A stretch of 64,000 nucleotides of DNA from Rhyacophila brunnea. Taxonomy: Eukaryota > Arthropoda > Insecta > Trichoptera > Rhyacophilidae. The notes under the pieces were generated by a model, which worked only from the letters and a program-made list of their open reading frames with translations, made no database searches and had not been told where the DNA came from. Positions 45,564 through 56,980 of the stretch are shown one piece after another. Position 1 is the stretch's first letter. Every line of letters starts with the position of its first letter. The position numbers and the translations under genes are program-made. The stretch spans positions 124,001-188,000 of the forward strand of contig JAGYXB010000157.1 in NCBI GenBank assembly GCA_022495005.1, in the 5' to 3' direction.

Positions 45564-45949
45564 CTGCCCTCATAAGGAAAAAGGCAGCTTTTCGACAAAA
45601 TTCACAAACTGAGTTAGTGTACAGATAATGCTATACGTGAAATTCTGAACAATTTGACATAAAGTCAAAAGCATTATAATATTTATTTCAGTATAATAAT
45701 CGACACATTGTTTTTCGTTTTTTTTCACAAAAACGGTAGTTATTCTAAACAAAAAGACATTATAACGAGTTTCATAAGCTAAAACACAGCATCGATTGAA
45801 AACATACTAGTTTTTGCTTATACCATAAATATCAAATGATTCATCCACATTATATAAAAATTTATTAAGAAAAGTTGAAAAAACGTTAATGTCTCATTAT
45901 CTCAAAATGTGACTTTGGCAAAAAGCTGCCTTTTTGCTTATGGGGGCAG
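45564..45949. mobile_element. MITE family M7 with TA target duplication
   Basis: Left CTGCCCTCATAAGGAAAAAG then GCAGCTTTT; right, on the minus strand, CTGCCCCCATAAGCAAAAAG then GCAGCTTTTTGCC. The repeats start directly after TA (45,562-45,563) and end directly before TA (45,950-45,951), the mark of Tc1/mariner-type integration. 386 bp, noncoding; arm identity is high, so it is probably young. Confidence 0.85.
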
Positions 45950-46611
45950 TATATTTTTAATATTGTGTTGATATGTAATATTATTAAAACGGTAAACTAA
46001 TGAAAAAAGTATATTTTATTTATCAAAATAATTTATGAAATAATAATAATTGTTTGTTGAGTTTTGAAAATATAAAAAGTAATATCATTTTGTTAAGAGA
46101 CTACGCTAAATTATAGAGTAAGTCAACAAGATTTAAACATTCATTGTGCCATGCCATAATTGATTTATCAACTTTACCGAATTCGGAACAATGATAAACC
46201 AGTTGTTTCCGGGAAACGTACAGAATTAGACACAAATTTCCTTTTGGTACACCTACCTGACTTGCAAAATAATGCGTAATGCCACGTTTATAAATTAAAC
46301 GTTTCCTTTTGCTAACAACGATATCACTTCTGATCTCAACCTATTATTTACGTCTTCCAGGTGGAGGTGAAAATACGACAGGAAGGATACATGCCAGAGC
46401 TTTTAACTTAAACTAAAGGATACAGTACAAAAGGTAAACTCAGTAAGTGTATCATTATTGTGATACACTCGCATGATGAAAAGGTAGGGGAGGGATATAC
46501 AAGTCCGGACCCATCCCTCCAAACCAACCGCCCGCACCACACTCGGTATTAATCGGGCGTTTCACGAAGCATTTCGTTTGATATAAAGCATCAATAGTTT
46601 TTTACGCCTAG
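45950..46611. other. No gene seen
   Basis: AT-rich, with a GC-richer stretch 46,490-46,570 (CGGACCCATCCCTCC, CCAACCGCCCGCACCACACT). No domain. Confidence 0.3.
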
Positions 46612-46670
46612 GAATTTCTCAGAAGCAGATACCCAAGACTGGGATCGTCACGCTTTCAAGTGAGCTTTGA
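46612..46670 (+). repeat. 59-bp repeat shared with the mariner relic region
   Basis: GAATTTCTCAGAAGCAGATA, CCCAAGACTGGGATCG and TCACGCTTTCAAGTGAGCT match the complement of 9655-9712 with few differences. Function unknown; it could be the 3' flank of the mariner-like family or a separate element. Confidence 0.6.
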
Positions 46671-48011
46671 CTTAGTTAAAAAATACAATTAATTGTTCAT
46701 TTTAATGACATATTATGTCTTTTTATTCTTCTTCAGGACGTCATGACTGAGGTTCAAGACCCAGATGATTTGGCTTTCCAACAGCGTTCTAAATGGGTTG
46801 AACTCTCTTCTCTCAGCTTTCTAAAATACGCAATACATGTCAGTGGAAGACCCGTGATACTCATGGAACGGTGCAACCATCTGAAGCGTCCAATGCTTAC
46901 TTTAATATTATGATGCGGCATGTCTGAGAGACGAGACGGCGCGGATGACACAAAAGAACACCAATCATAATAATAATTACTGCTAAGTCATGCGCATTTG
47001 ATTACCATTTGTGGATGTGGTAGATCGTTCTCATTCTTGGTTTATCTCTAAGTTGCGTCGTCTAGTATTCTCCCCAGTAGCTACTCAATTTTCTAAATTT
47101 TATCATAAGAGCTTTAATAATAATAGATAGTTGACATCGTCATATACATGACAATCATCAAAACTGTGGCCATTGCTAATAAACAATCATTTTACAATTA
47201 TTAATAAGGTGAGGAAGTTATGAATTCTGTAATTATGAAATATATTGTGATGTTGCATGCATTTAGTATTTTAAAATATTAAATTAAATCAAAAATAATG
47301 TTAGAAAACAAAGTACGTGAATAATAAATTTAAATAATAATGAAACCTGGGGTAGTTTTTCTTTTGTGAACAGGCACAACAGGCCGAGAGATGTACCCAT
47401 AAATAATTAAAATAAGGAATAATTTAAAACATTTGGAGTTCTGAAGGATCTAAACAAAAATGTTGCCGTACTCTTGAGCAAACAAAATTTATTATTAACA
47501 TAAATAAAACTCAAAAGAACTGATGAATAATAAAAGCAACACGCTTTTTTACTTAAGCAAAACAAATAGGAGTAAAATAAATCCGGTAGTTATTTTAATT
47601 AGAACTAGGGTCCCAGTCCCTAAAATGTCAACCACAGGCCATTTGCATGTCCTTCGTTTAATTTTCACGAAAGCGCTCTGCCTATGCAAAAAATAAACAT
47701 TAAAACGAAATTTAATTTAGAATCAGCCAACCACTCCAGACTGCCAACTGTGCAATTTTAATTTGTTTTTATATTAAATACTCAACTGAGTTTGTAAATC
47801 AGGGTGCAGCAATGTCACCAGTTCAAACAGCGATGCCTTTAAAATATAATAGATTATTATCAAATATAATAATTAAAATACAATAATATTTAAAAATTAA
47901 CACTAACGACTGAGGATAAGTAATGGAATTTAAATTTATAATAATTGATTAAAGTTTTGTACTTATGAATCATACCTAAGAAACTACCATATTTAATAAT
48001 AGTATAGTACC
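46671..48011. other. No gene seen; island at 46,740-46,960 and 47,620-47,760
   Basis: 46,740-46,960 is GC-richer with a 66-codon minus-strand frame and no domain. 47,620-47,760 is unique and moderately GC-rich, of conserved-noncoding-like texture. The rest is AT-rich. Confidence 0.3.
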
Positions 48012-48168
48012 TATTGCATGACAACATCTTTTTAGCTACATGTTAAAACTGTGAACTAACATGCTCCGCCCATTTTTACCCGGAATTCCATTAAAAACTA
48101 AGAAGCTCCTCCCATTTAGTAGACAGCAGCGCCTAGAAGCGTAGTCAAGAAGATGTTGTCGTACAATA
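48012..48168. mobile_element. Short MITE (family M8)
   Basis: The left end TATTGCATGACAACATCTTT and the right end (minus strand) TATTGTACGACAACATCTTC are inverted. The 157-bp unit has a GC-richer core (GCTCCGCCCATTTTTACC, CTCCTCCCATTTAG). Confidence 0.75.
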
Positions 48169-48611
48169 AGTATACATATTTTTAAAAACTGCGATTGGTG
48201 ACAATTCTATTGGAATTTTGTTCCGAAAGTGCGGGAAATTTAAAATAAATAAAGTTAAGCTTGGTATATTTATATTACAAAATAATATATATAATAATAC
48301 GTCGGAATATCATTTTGCTTGTAACGGTAGGTGCTTATTACTATTTTAATTCAAATTATATCATCATTTGAGAATTGAACCACAACCAGGCAATATAAAT
48401 ATTATATTTTGATAATATTCACTTCATCTAGAATATTATATTACGAGTATATTATACATTATTTATGTTTTTATTTAATATATTTAGTGACATGTCTCAT
48501 TATCTGTGTTTATTATTAAGTTCCCAACACTTTAAATACTTACCTAATTCCATTATTTATGAGTAATGGCATTATAATAGACTTACTTAACAATTAATTA
48601 ACAGTGGCTAT
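48169..48611. other. No gene seen
   Basis: AT-rich unique sequence. Confidence 0.3.
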
Positions 48612-49192
48612 TGAATGCAATGCGGATAGCAGGTGCCCATAGAAGGAAGCATGCACGATGAAATTGTTCGAAGAAGAAAGCTGGGATGGAGTGCTTTCGG
48701 ATGTCTGAATAGTATCTTCTAGAGTGACCTACCATTAGTTCTTAAGCGTAAGGTGTTCAACCAATGTGTGCTACCCCTGCTCACGTATGGCTGCGAGACG
48801 TGGACCCTCAACACTGTCCAAAAGCTAAGAGTTGCACAGCGAGGCATGGAGAGGTGTATGTTGGGTATCACGTGAAAGGACCGTAAGATAATGGGATAGG
48901 AAGGAGACAGGAGTACGCAATGTAATAGAAGTTGCCAAACAGCTGAAATGGAGATGGGCGGGGCACATTCCTCGTCGAAAGGATGGCCGCTGAAAAAATG
49001 CCGTCATCTAGTGGTACCCAAGGGGCACGAAACGGCCACAGGGTCGCCCTAAAAGCCGCTGGATTGACGAACTGGTAAAGTTCGGCGGAAATACGTGGCA
49101 GCGAAAGACACAGGACCGAGAGAGTTGGAAGAAGCTTGGGGAGGCCTTCATCCAGTAGTGGATTGATCCCGGCTGATGATGATTGAATGCAA
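48612..49192 (+). pseudogene. RTE-type LINE 3' end, frameshifted
   Basis: DEIVRRRKLGWSAFGCLNSI, then KRKVFNQCVLPLLTYGCETW, then TLNTVQKLRVAQRGMERCML, followed by a stop within GIT.KDR. After frame changes come CN...KQLKWRWAGH at about 48,945, PKGHETATGSP-region sequence encoding the GRP.SRWIDELVKFGG block, and KKLGEAFIQQWIDPG at about 49,125-49,175, ending in GATGATGATT. This is the standard C-terminal order of RTE-clade LINEs (VFNQC.LP..TYG.ETW; GEA..QQW). Stops and shifts show it is dead; long antisense frames are shadows. 5'-truncated. Confidence 0.9.
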
Positions 49193-50850
49193 TACGGTTT
49201 CTCCAAATATTTCAAATTTAAAAAACAAGATGTTTACTTACTTAAATGAACTTACTTATCTATAATATTAGGCTCCATATTTCTTCAGAGCATCATCAAA
49301 TCTTCACGATCAACTATTTACAGATGGTTTCCGTTTTTAGTCAAAATAAAAATACTAGCGGTGCACTAAATTCACAATAAATCGAAAATTAAGGTTATAG
49401 TGTTAATGTTAACGTCTTCTTATTGCACATTTGGTTCTTAATGCCAACCCACCTCCGGTCTCTTTACCACCCACAAGGTGGGCTGATTTGAGTCACCCCA
49501 TCTCCACTCGTTATGTATATGCATCAACGATTTATGCACGGCCGTCTTCTATGACGCTCTAAACGTGTCTAAAATATTTTATTGTCACACTGCCTTGTCT
49601 CGTATTGAAGCTGTACGGGACTGATATAGTATTCAATTTGGTGCTTAAAGAAAGATTTTAGAAAATAAAAAATCTTGACTTGCTCTACCGACATTAATTA
49701 TTATTATCTTTAGTGACATGAAGTGCCCTTTGTACCCATGTACTGAAAGTCTGCCGAAACAGAGTAGTCAAGATTTGAATGTGATAAATATAAGGAAGGA
49801 TCGGAGTTATTCTGTCCACACGATGCAGAAAATTTTTCAAAAAGAAGGCTGTGGTCATTTAAAAAATGTAGATTTAGTTAAAAAAAAAATAGCAATATAG
49901 ATCAAAAGCCTATAAAACTGCTGATTTTTTCAGTATGTATTCAGATACCAGCCTTATAGAACCGCTGTTATTTTTTCACCATGCGAAAACCTTACAAACC
50001 AATGGGGTGGAATCAAATAGCTCCCTTTTTGATTCTTGTAAAGCGAAGTCAAGAATCTGGCCAGGATTTGTTATTAATAGGATAATTTAATTAAATTAAT
50101 AGCAAAGACAGCTGGATAATTATATTTCGGGTGGGGTTTTTATTGGAATACATTTAATTTTAAATATTTTCAGGGAATTTTTATTAAAAATAAATACTGT
50201 AAATCTTTATTTATTTTCAATAAGAATACCCTAAAAAGTATGAGTAACTTTATTCGATTTGAGGGTAAATTGAATTCATTTTTATTATATTAATGTATTG
50301 AAATTAAACTTCTTTACAAACAGTAGGTACACCGAATTTACCAAAAGAGTAAATTCTGCTAATCAGTGATGAACAAACGTCATATTTGATTCGATAAATA
50401 AAAAATAAAATATCAAGGCAGTGTAATAATATAGACTAAGTCTTATATCGCTAATATCAAAAGAATTTTGTTTTAAAGTTTATATATTTAAAAAAAAAAT
50501 TTTCAGGTTAACTTCCGTATTTTATGTTATTTCCTTGCATATTACACATAGTTTATCTTATTGGCGATGTAGATTGAAATGAATCGATGGAAATTTCGAA
50601 CAAAAAAAACGTATTTTATAATATTATTTGTTTCTCGATGTTTACGTTTTACGTGTTTTATTGGTTCACCTTTTAAAGACTTCTTTAAAAAGCTTAACAT
50701 CTGCCGTGCGTTTCAAACACACTCACTTTTCAAAAAAAAAATAAGATACCTACGTCGTTATTATATTATATAGAAAGTACCAAAGCAATTTAGTTCGACA
50801 CAGCTATTTCTCTAGCAATAGGCGTCACCAATTAATGGCATAGTAAACAG
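49193..50850. other. No gene seen
   Basis: AT-rich. 49,440-49,570 is GC-richer (CCACCCACAAGGTGGGCTGA) and may be an old repeat. Open frames at 49,718-49,900 and 50,579-50,773 have no domain. Confidence 0.3.
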
Positions 50851-51017
50851 ATTTTTAAAATCAGAAATGGATGTTAGCCATTTACTCGACTTATTAGGTC
50901 CGTACTATTATATACGTCGAAACATACATTTAACACAACATGTGAATTTACCAGGTTCGGGATTTGGACCTACAACATTATAAGTCTAAAGCCTAACCAC
51001 TCAACCTCCATGAGCCG
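50851..51017 (-). mobile_element. SINE family A, diverged copy
   Basis: In order: GAAATGGATGTTAGCCATTT, ACTCGACTTATTAGGTCCGT, TTTACCAGGTTCGGGATTTG (B-box region) and GCCTAACCACTCAACCTCCA (head). It aligns with 26,560-26,720. No tail. Confidence 0.65.
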
Positions 51018-51714
51018 GCAATCTCAGAGAGTAAAAAAATACCCAGGATATTATACGCATTATTAGAAAAATGTTGGAGCTTTCATTTACACCACGCATT
51101 TATATTATATGCAAGTAAATTAACAAAACTCACTAAACGAAACTAACGGATAAGACACTTACATAAGAAACACATTACTATCACGTTACGTGAGCTCATC
51201 TGATACAATTATCAGAATAGTAATTAATAAAAACCGACAACGTACAAAAACATTGTTTCGATAACCTATAATTGATTGTAGTACCATTCTGACCTACTAA
51301 AATAAAAAAAAACTTGACATCACGTGACACAACAAAAAATAGATGGAGCGTGGAACGCACGGGGTAAAATTAGTGTGGTTCTGATACATTTCGACAAATT
51401 TTGATAACTGACACTTTTTAAGCACAAAATGTGCTACGGGATGGGAGCATAATATTATTGTGTCTAATAACATTTTAAATACCAAGTAATACATCATTTC
51501 TCTTTTTATGTCTGTGACACGAATTTATAGTGTCAACTTACGGGTGCTCATGTAACGTGTGGATATGTATTTATATTATAATATGCATTGTGATAAAGAT
51601 CTTTAAGTTAGTGAAATGACAGTGGGCTAGACTGGACAACAGCTGAACAAATGCAGTCAAGTTATATTGCCACTTAGTATTTAGTCTAAATAGTCACAGT
51701 CGAGTCACGCACGA
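51018..51714. other. No gene seen
   Basis: AT-rich unique sequence. Confidence 0.3.
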
Positions 51715-51997
51715 GAAAGAAATTAACATTCAGAAAGCTGGAAGGAAAACCAAGACATGGTCGACCTCGCACAAGATGGAGGGATAGTTTCAACTTAGAT
51801 GTATACTCTATATTGGGTTATAGCGTCAGAAGAAGAGTAACATAATATTCACAGGAGAACCCTAAAAGCCGCTCAATTGACAAATTCGTCAAATTTAGCA
51901 AATGATCGTGGTAGCTAATCCGAAGGACCAAATATGATGAAAATAAGTAAGTGGAATCTTCACTTATCAGCGAATTGATCTCAGCTGAAGATAAATG
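51715..51997 (+). pseudogene. LINE relic, apparently chimeric
   Basis: 51,733-51,800 reads KLEGKPRHGRPRTRWRDSFN, the C-terminal basic motif of the LINE family seen on the minus strand at 56.2 kb. From about 51,860 the sequence follows the RTE 3' end instead (CCTAAAAGCCGCTCAATTGA, AATTCGTCAAATTTAG, TCTTCACTTATCAGC, GAATTGATCTCAGCTGAAGA), matching 49,045-49,185. Both parts are on the same strand and in order, so one may be a natural chimera or adjacent insertions. Confidence 0.65.
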
Positions 51998-52410
51998 TGA
52001 TAAACATACAATGAGTAAATCTTATAAATGTCCATGAAATCACTATGACACTCATGTAAGTACTTACTTCTAAATTATGAGAAACGGCATTTAACTTTAG
52101 TTACATCATAAAGTGAGGTAGTAAAAACTAACTTTCTCTAGAAACTACTAAGAACCCACACGGTCAGTACTTGACTTAACGAGTATCTACCAACTACGTA
52201 CGCTTTAATAGAACTTTTTTTAACATTCTTACTTTTCTTTTCGGTTAAAGTACTGCTTTATTTTGTACTAACGTATATTAATCTTCTTATTTTGATATCA
52301 TCTTCTATCAAAGATTATCAATTAAATTGCAGTACATCTCCTTATTTTGGATCATTCATATTGGATCACCAACGAATTTGACATTGACTAAATTTTATTA
52401 TAAATTACGA
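51998..52410. other. No gene seen
   Basis: AT-rich unique sequence. Confidence 0.3.
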
Positions 52411-52919
52411 GTCTAATTCCAAAAAGCGATAAGTCCACATTTGGTCGAAATCGAGAAAAAAATACGCACGTATTGCACAATATGTATTGATCTATAAATT
52501 CCAAAACGCGACATAACCGTACTAAAAAATATATTTTAAGTCTCAATTTATTACAAAAAGCGCCTAGTCCATGTTTTATATTATTTAAAGCTTTGTTGAT
52601 TTTGCGCGTGTTTAATTCAACCAATAAGGGAACGTTGAATATTGAAAAAGGCGTCTCCCATGCTGTGGCATCTGGTAAACTCATGACAGTGCCACGGAAA
52701 TAATATGTCCCTTATGCGGAATAAAATAAAAAGTAAGGTACAAGTAGCGCTACCTCCAATTTTATTTTACCTATATGTATAACATTGAAGAGTTTATCGG
52801 CTGAAACAAATTGCCATTTGGTTCTAATTTTGACATAGAATACAATAAAAGCTTGAAACAAAAAAACGTTGTTGCCCGAAAATATTGAATTGTGGACTTA
52901 TCGCTTTTTGTAATTAGAC
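52411..52919. mobile_element. MITE-like element M9
   Basis: The left end GTCTAATTCCAAAAAGCGAT and AAGTCCACA, and the right end TGTGGACTTATCGCTTTTTG and TAATTAGAC, are inverted with one or two mismatches over about 29 bp. The 509-bp interior holds a 98-codon minus-strand frame (52,684-52,388, running slightly past the left end) with no recognised domain. High arm identity suggests recent activity. Superfamily and target duplication unresolved. Confidence 0.8.
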
Positions 52920-54587
52920 GCCTCAAATGTTGTATAGTTAACAAATCCTCACATCCACTTTTCCCACATTATTAGCTAAAGAAAACCACATTTTTTATTG
53001 CTGAAAATATAACTACAATATCATTAGTTTTATTGGCTAACTGACGCATCCTAAACTTCATCATTATTAATATCATAAGCCCTATTAAATCTTCGTGTTA
53101 TGATACAGTCACATCTTAATACACCAGTTTTCTGATTGTATATAGCATTATTTTCCAATCATTGATGTTTAAACTAGTTATATAGAAGAGATGCCTATTT
53201 TTTGAAAAGTGCTTCTTATTATAATAATTATTTTGATTTTTATTCGTAATTTGATTTTCAATCGTCTTATAACTTACAACGAATTATACTCAATGTACAG
53301 GCGGAAACTTTTGCCCTGTGGTTTACTACTGTCCGATAACAATAAATCGGCGATAGCAAGAAGTCGCTGTAGTCACATATAGAAGACTTCTTAGTGACGT
53401 ATCTGACACGGTGGCAACGCGTGCTAGAGGCGTGTTTAAATATTGTCCTTTTAGATTCAACTCTTTTTCTTCTTCACAATAATAATTCTAACATCACTTC
53501 TTTTAGACATATTTTTATTATAAAAAGCTTTAAATTACGTAAATTGATAGATCCGTACACCACGGAAGCGTAAAATGAAATGATAAATTTGGGGGCTTCC
53601 CTCATTTGAAAATGGAAGTGCGATTAGCTGCACTGGAAGGAATTGTTAGTTCACAGTTTTAATACGTGGAAAAGAAGTTCTTTTTCGACGATTTTTTCCA
53701 AATTCATATTAACTCATTTAGTGCTAACACCGCGACTGGCGCGTTTGGAGAACTTGGCCATTAGATATAATTAACGTGTTATTTAAATGTGGTAATTAAA
53801 AGGTCAGCATTGATTGTGTTATTAATCCCATAAATCGTACTTCAGCTATTATATCTATACTGGAAACAACAAACACTATCTACCCGATTGATTGCCCTGG
53901 TAATTCCGATCGTGGAATGTCATTTTGGATTTTTCTCTAGAATGGTGGCCTATTCCTATTTGTATATACGACGGTAATTACCCAGAATCTACGAAAGTGT
54001 ATCCTGAATACACTCATCATAGCATTGAAGACCGTTTAACGCTACGGTACAATACGCTTACATAATAGGTGTGGGAACGCGGCGATTGGTGGAGGGCAAT
54101 GCAAAAAATTTACCCATACTAATACCTATATTGCAATTAATTATTTTATCGCACCAAAACCGAAATAAAGTATTTTTATAATATAAAATTAATCGATTAT
54201 AATACTATAGTACTCGAGAAATAAGGTGTATAAAGTTGAAAAATAAATTATGTCATTTAAAACGCATGCGACACGTTATAACGTCACACCTTCAAAATTA
54301 CGCGGCAATATTCGCTGTCAAATAAACGAATGGGAAAAGAAAGCAATGACAGAATTACGTTTTTTTGCCTCGACTGAAAAAAAATAACATTTTTTCAATT
54401 AAGGCACTTCACCTTTTGTATCCAGATTCGTCTCTGAATGTTGATTTTGAGAGAATCCAGTACTTAAACTTAGTGGGACAACATTTGACATATTATAAAA
54501 TTTTTAGTAAGTATATTGAAATGTAATATATTTTTCATTTAATCCACTTTTAATAAAAATTATTACAAAATAAAAAGAGCTTCTTGT
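52920..54587. other. No gene seen; several GC-richer patches
   Basis: 53,295-53,445 includes AAGAAGTCGCTGTAGTCAC and AGAAGACTTCTTAGTGACG, a partial inverted pair. 53,540-53,800 and 53,890-54,110 are unique and less AT-rich. No domain in any frame. Confidence 0.3.
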
Positions 54588-55027
54588 TTACAACGTTTTA
54601 AAATTTTCTGTTGAATCATATAAACTTGAGTTGACTAGTTTAAACGATCAAAAAAAATGTACTTGATAGAAATAATACTGAAATGTCATTTTGATATTTC
54701 ATATTGATTTACATAGTAACGCACGTATATATTAATAATTTAGTTGCTAGACCCCAGACCCCCCTAACAACCAATAATAGTGGATTGGATTACGGATTTC
54801 TTCCGAAATAACTTTTCATACAAAAAATAATTAACTGAAAATGAATTCAATTCTACTTAAAGATGGATAAAACTATTAAAAGCATGCATTGGTATCGTGT
54901 TCTGATATATTCTAAAAGTTTTAAATGTCTAGCTAGTCGGGAAGTTAGTTAAAAATCGATTGCAAGATTTGTACTGGATAAACAACCACCGGATAAATAA
55001 GAATACGACCTAATAAACATGTTGTAA
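54588..55027 (-). mobile_element. MITE family M2, copy 3
   Basis: The left end TTTACAACGTTTTAAAATTT and the right end ACATGTTGTAA are inverted. Interior blocks of copies 1 and 2 appear as complements (ATGTCTAGCTAGTCGGGAAG, GCATTGGTATCGTGTTCTGA). Similar length. Confidence 0.8.
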
Positions 55028-55204
55028 TATTCTAGATTTAATTAGATTATTCTCAGAATAAATTTACTACTAATCGAGAGTTGATTTGTTTAAAAAAAAT
55101 AGTATTTCATCCTATTATTGTTATTAATATAATTATCATAAATAATCGTGAAAGAAACATTATAATTTAAAATACTGCTTTTAAAGTACACTATAACAGT
55201 AAAA

Positions 55205-55275
55205 TACGCATCCACGATAGAGTAATGGCAGAATATTCATCTAAATTGAGTTCATATCCTGCATTTATAAAATTT
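55205..55275 (+). mobile_element. tRNA-like SINE head (degenerate)
   Basis: CGATAGAGTAATGGCAGAAT in A-box position and TGAGTTCATATCCTGC in B-box position. It resembles the head at 4139-4203. Stems do not close. Confidence 0.35.
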
Positions 55276-56124
55276 ATAGGTTGGTTTTACAATTAATATT
55301 TGCTTGGATAGATCTAGTCGGATGACAATGGAGTATGTGACTGATCAAAATAAGGAAAGAAAATAAATATATGTATCAGGTGTTCACCTATATCAAACAT
55401 TTTATGTATCTTGAAGGTTGTCAAATCAGATTTAAATTATATTTAATAAGATATTATATTTTGTCAGTTTTTAAGTGATTACAGCTATGTGAGGGTGGGC
55501 ACTAATTAAATACAGTATTATCTAATACGTTAGTACGAAAACATTTTAATTGAGCGAATAACTAACAAATAAAATCAATTACAAAACTTCATTTCAGAGG
55601 TCACCTGCATTTTTAAAGGGTTGATAATCTACCTGAGCCTAATTGTATTGATTATTTCATAAACACGTGAGTCCTGCGGCTTTGTGAGAGAGTGGGGTGA
55701 CTCGGACACGCTGCACAGTCAACAGAGGGTTAATTTCGGGGGTCTTTTGTTTTACCTGTGGGACGTATTATAGAGTTTTGGTGCAATAATTCAGGTGAGT
55801 TTATTAGGCGGACGAAGCTAAGTGCAGGTATCCGTTATACGAGCGATATAACACTGGTTTTAGATCAAGAGTTGCCGTGTATTTTTTGATATACAAGCGT
55901 CAGAATTATAAGGTGTGGTAGTGATGAAGTGTATTAAATTTAATAGTTTGCTACTTCAAAATATAATACTATATCCGTTGTCAAGATTATGCAGCGAAAT
56001 ATGAGAAGGGGAAAAATAGAAATTAGCACATATTGAAAAGAATTTCTGATGAAATTCTTCAATAATAAAAAATATTAGATTGAAACATATGAATATGAAA
56101 ACCGAATTTTTATTTCTCATACTA
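55276..56124. other. No gene; GC-richer block with a donor-like site
   Basis: 55,660-55,870 is GC-richer and unique. It contains CAGGTGAGT at 55,792-55,800, a perfect splice-donor consensus. A noncoding first exon is possible but nothing else supports it. Confidence 0.3.
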
Positions 56125-56585
56125 CAACCCTGTGTAGCTCTTGGCGTCCTTCTGCACCTGCCTCAATCCAGGTATATCTAAAGTTTATTCTCTTCAGTTT
56201 AATACGCCCAAGGTATTTAAATCTAAATCGACACTATCCTTCCATCTTGTATGCTGTCGATCAAGTTTTCGTTTGCCTTTCAGTTTTCCGAATCTCAGTT
56301 ACTTTACCATGCGTGACTCGTCTATCCCTCTAAATGGCCCACCCGTCTATGGTGGCCCAATTTGATGTACAGTGTTTTTTTCTATACAAAGCATACATTT
56401 CGTAATTGTATCTTCGTCTCCATCGCAACTATGTGTCATTGATGGGTCCGAATATACCAGTCAGCATGCTCCGCTCAAATGAGCCCAACACTATTTCTGT
56501 GCCTTTAGTCATACACCAGGTCTCCAAGCTATACACGACAACTCGTCGTATTAGTGTTTTGTACAAGATGCATTTCAAGTGTCGG
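56125..56585 (-). pseudogene. LINE 3' coding end, third family
   Basis: On the minus strand CILYKTLIRRVVVYSLETWC (about 56,575-56,515), FERSMLTGIFGPINDT then a stop, and LRWRRRYNYEMYALYR. After frame changes come YIKLGHHRRVGHLEG and KGKRKLDRQHTRWKDSVDLD at about 56,265-56,205. This is the C-terminal order of a common arthropod non-LTR family (LYKTLIRPV..YG.ETW, FER..LR.IFGP, W R.RYN.ELY.LY, R..W.GH). Several stops and shifts. The plus-strand frames here are shadows. Confidence 0.85.
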
Positions 56586-56679
56586 TTAAATCATTAGACT
56601 GAAGCGACATTAATTTTTCTAAAGTAAACATGAAACTATACATATTTTAAAAAACGTTAAAAATCATATGGCTAATGTA

Positions 56680-56980
56680 TTTTGGAGAGATGCATGTTGA
56701 GCATAAGCCACAGGGATCTAAAAATAAATAATTGGATACGAGAGCAACTAAAATTGTTGGAGACGACAGACAATGTAAATTAGGTATTTCATGTAAAGAT
56801 GGGCAGGTCACATCCAGAATCACAGTTAGCATCATTCAATGGTAGCTAAGAGATATTGAAAGAGAAGAGGGGTAACGAAGAGACTGCTGAATCTGTATAA
56901 GCTGAATGACCAGGAGATAGAAATGAGAACCTTCATCTAGAAGTAGATAGAGTGTAGCTCAGATAACGATGACATTAGTT
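56680..56980 (+). pseudogene. LINE relic on the opposite strand
   Basis: LERCMLSISHRDLKINNWIR with EQLKLLE at about 56,683-56,763, then MGRSH-like sequence and ENLHLEVDRV at about 56,925-56,955. The order matches MER.MLGI..RDR..N.WIRE......GHV and the terminal E.FILQW motif of RTE-like LINEs. Stops are frequent, so it is old. It lies tail-to-tail-like with the minus-strand LINE at 56.1-56.6 kb. Confidence 0.7.

Noticed and set aside
48825..49215. 115- and 60-codon minus-strand open frames
   Set aside because: Antisense shadows of the RTE fragment.
56141..56597. Two plus-strand open frames of 63-74 codons
   Set aside because: Antisense shadows of the minus-strand LINE at 56.1-56.6 kb.
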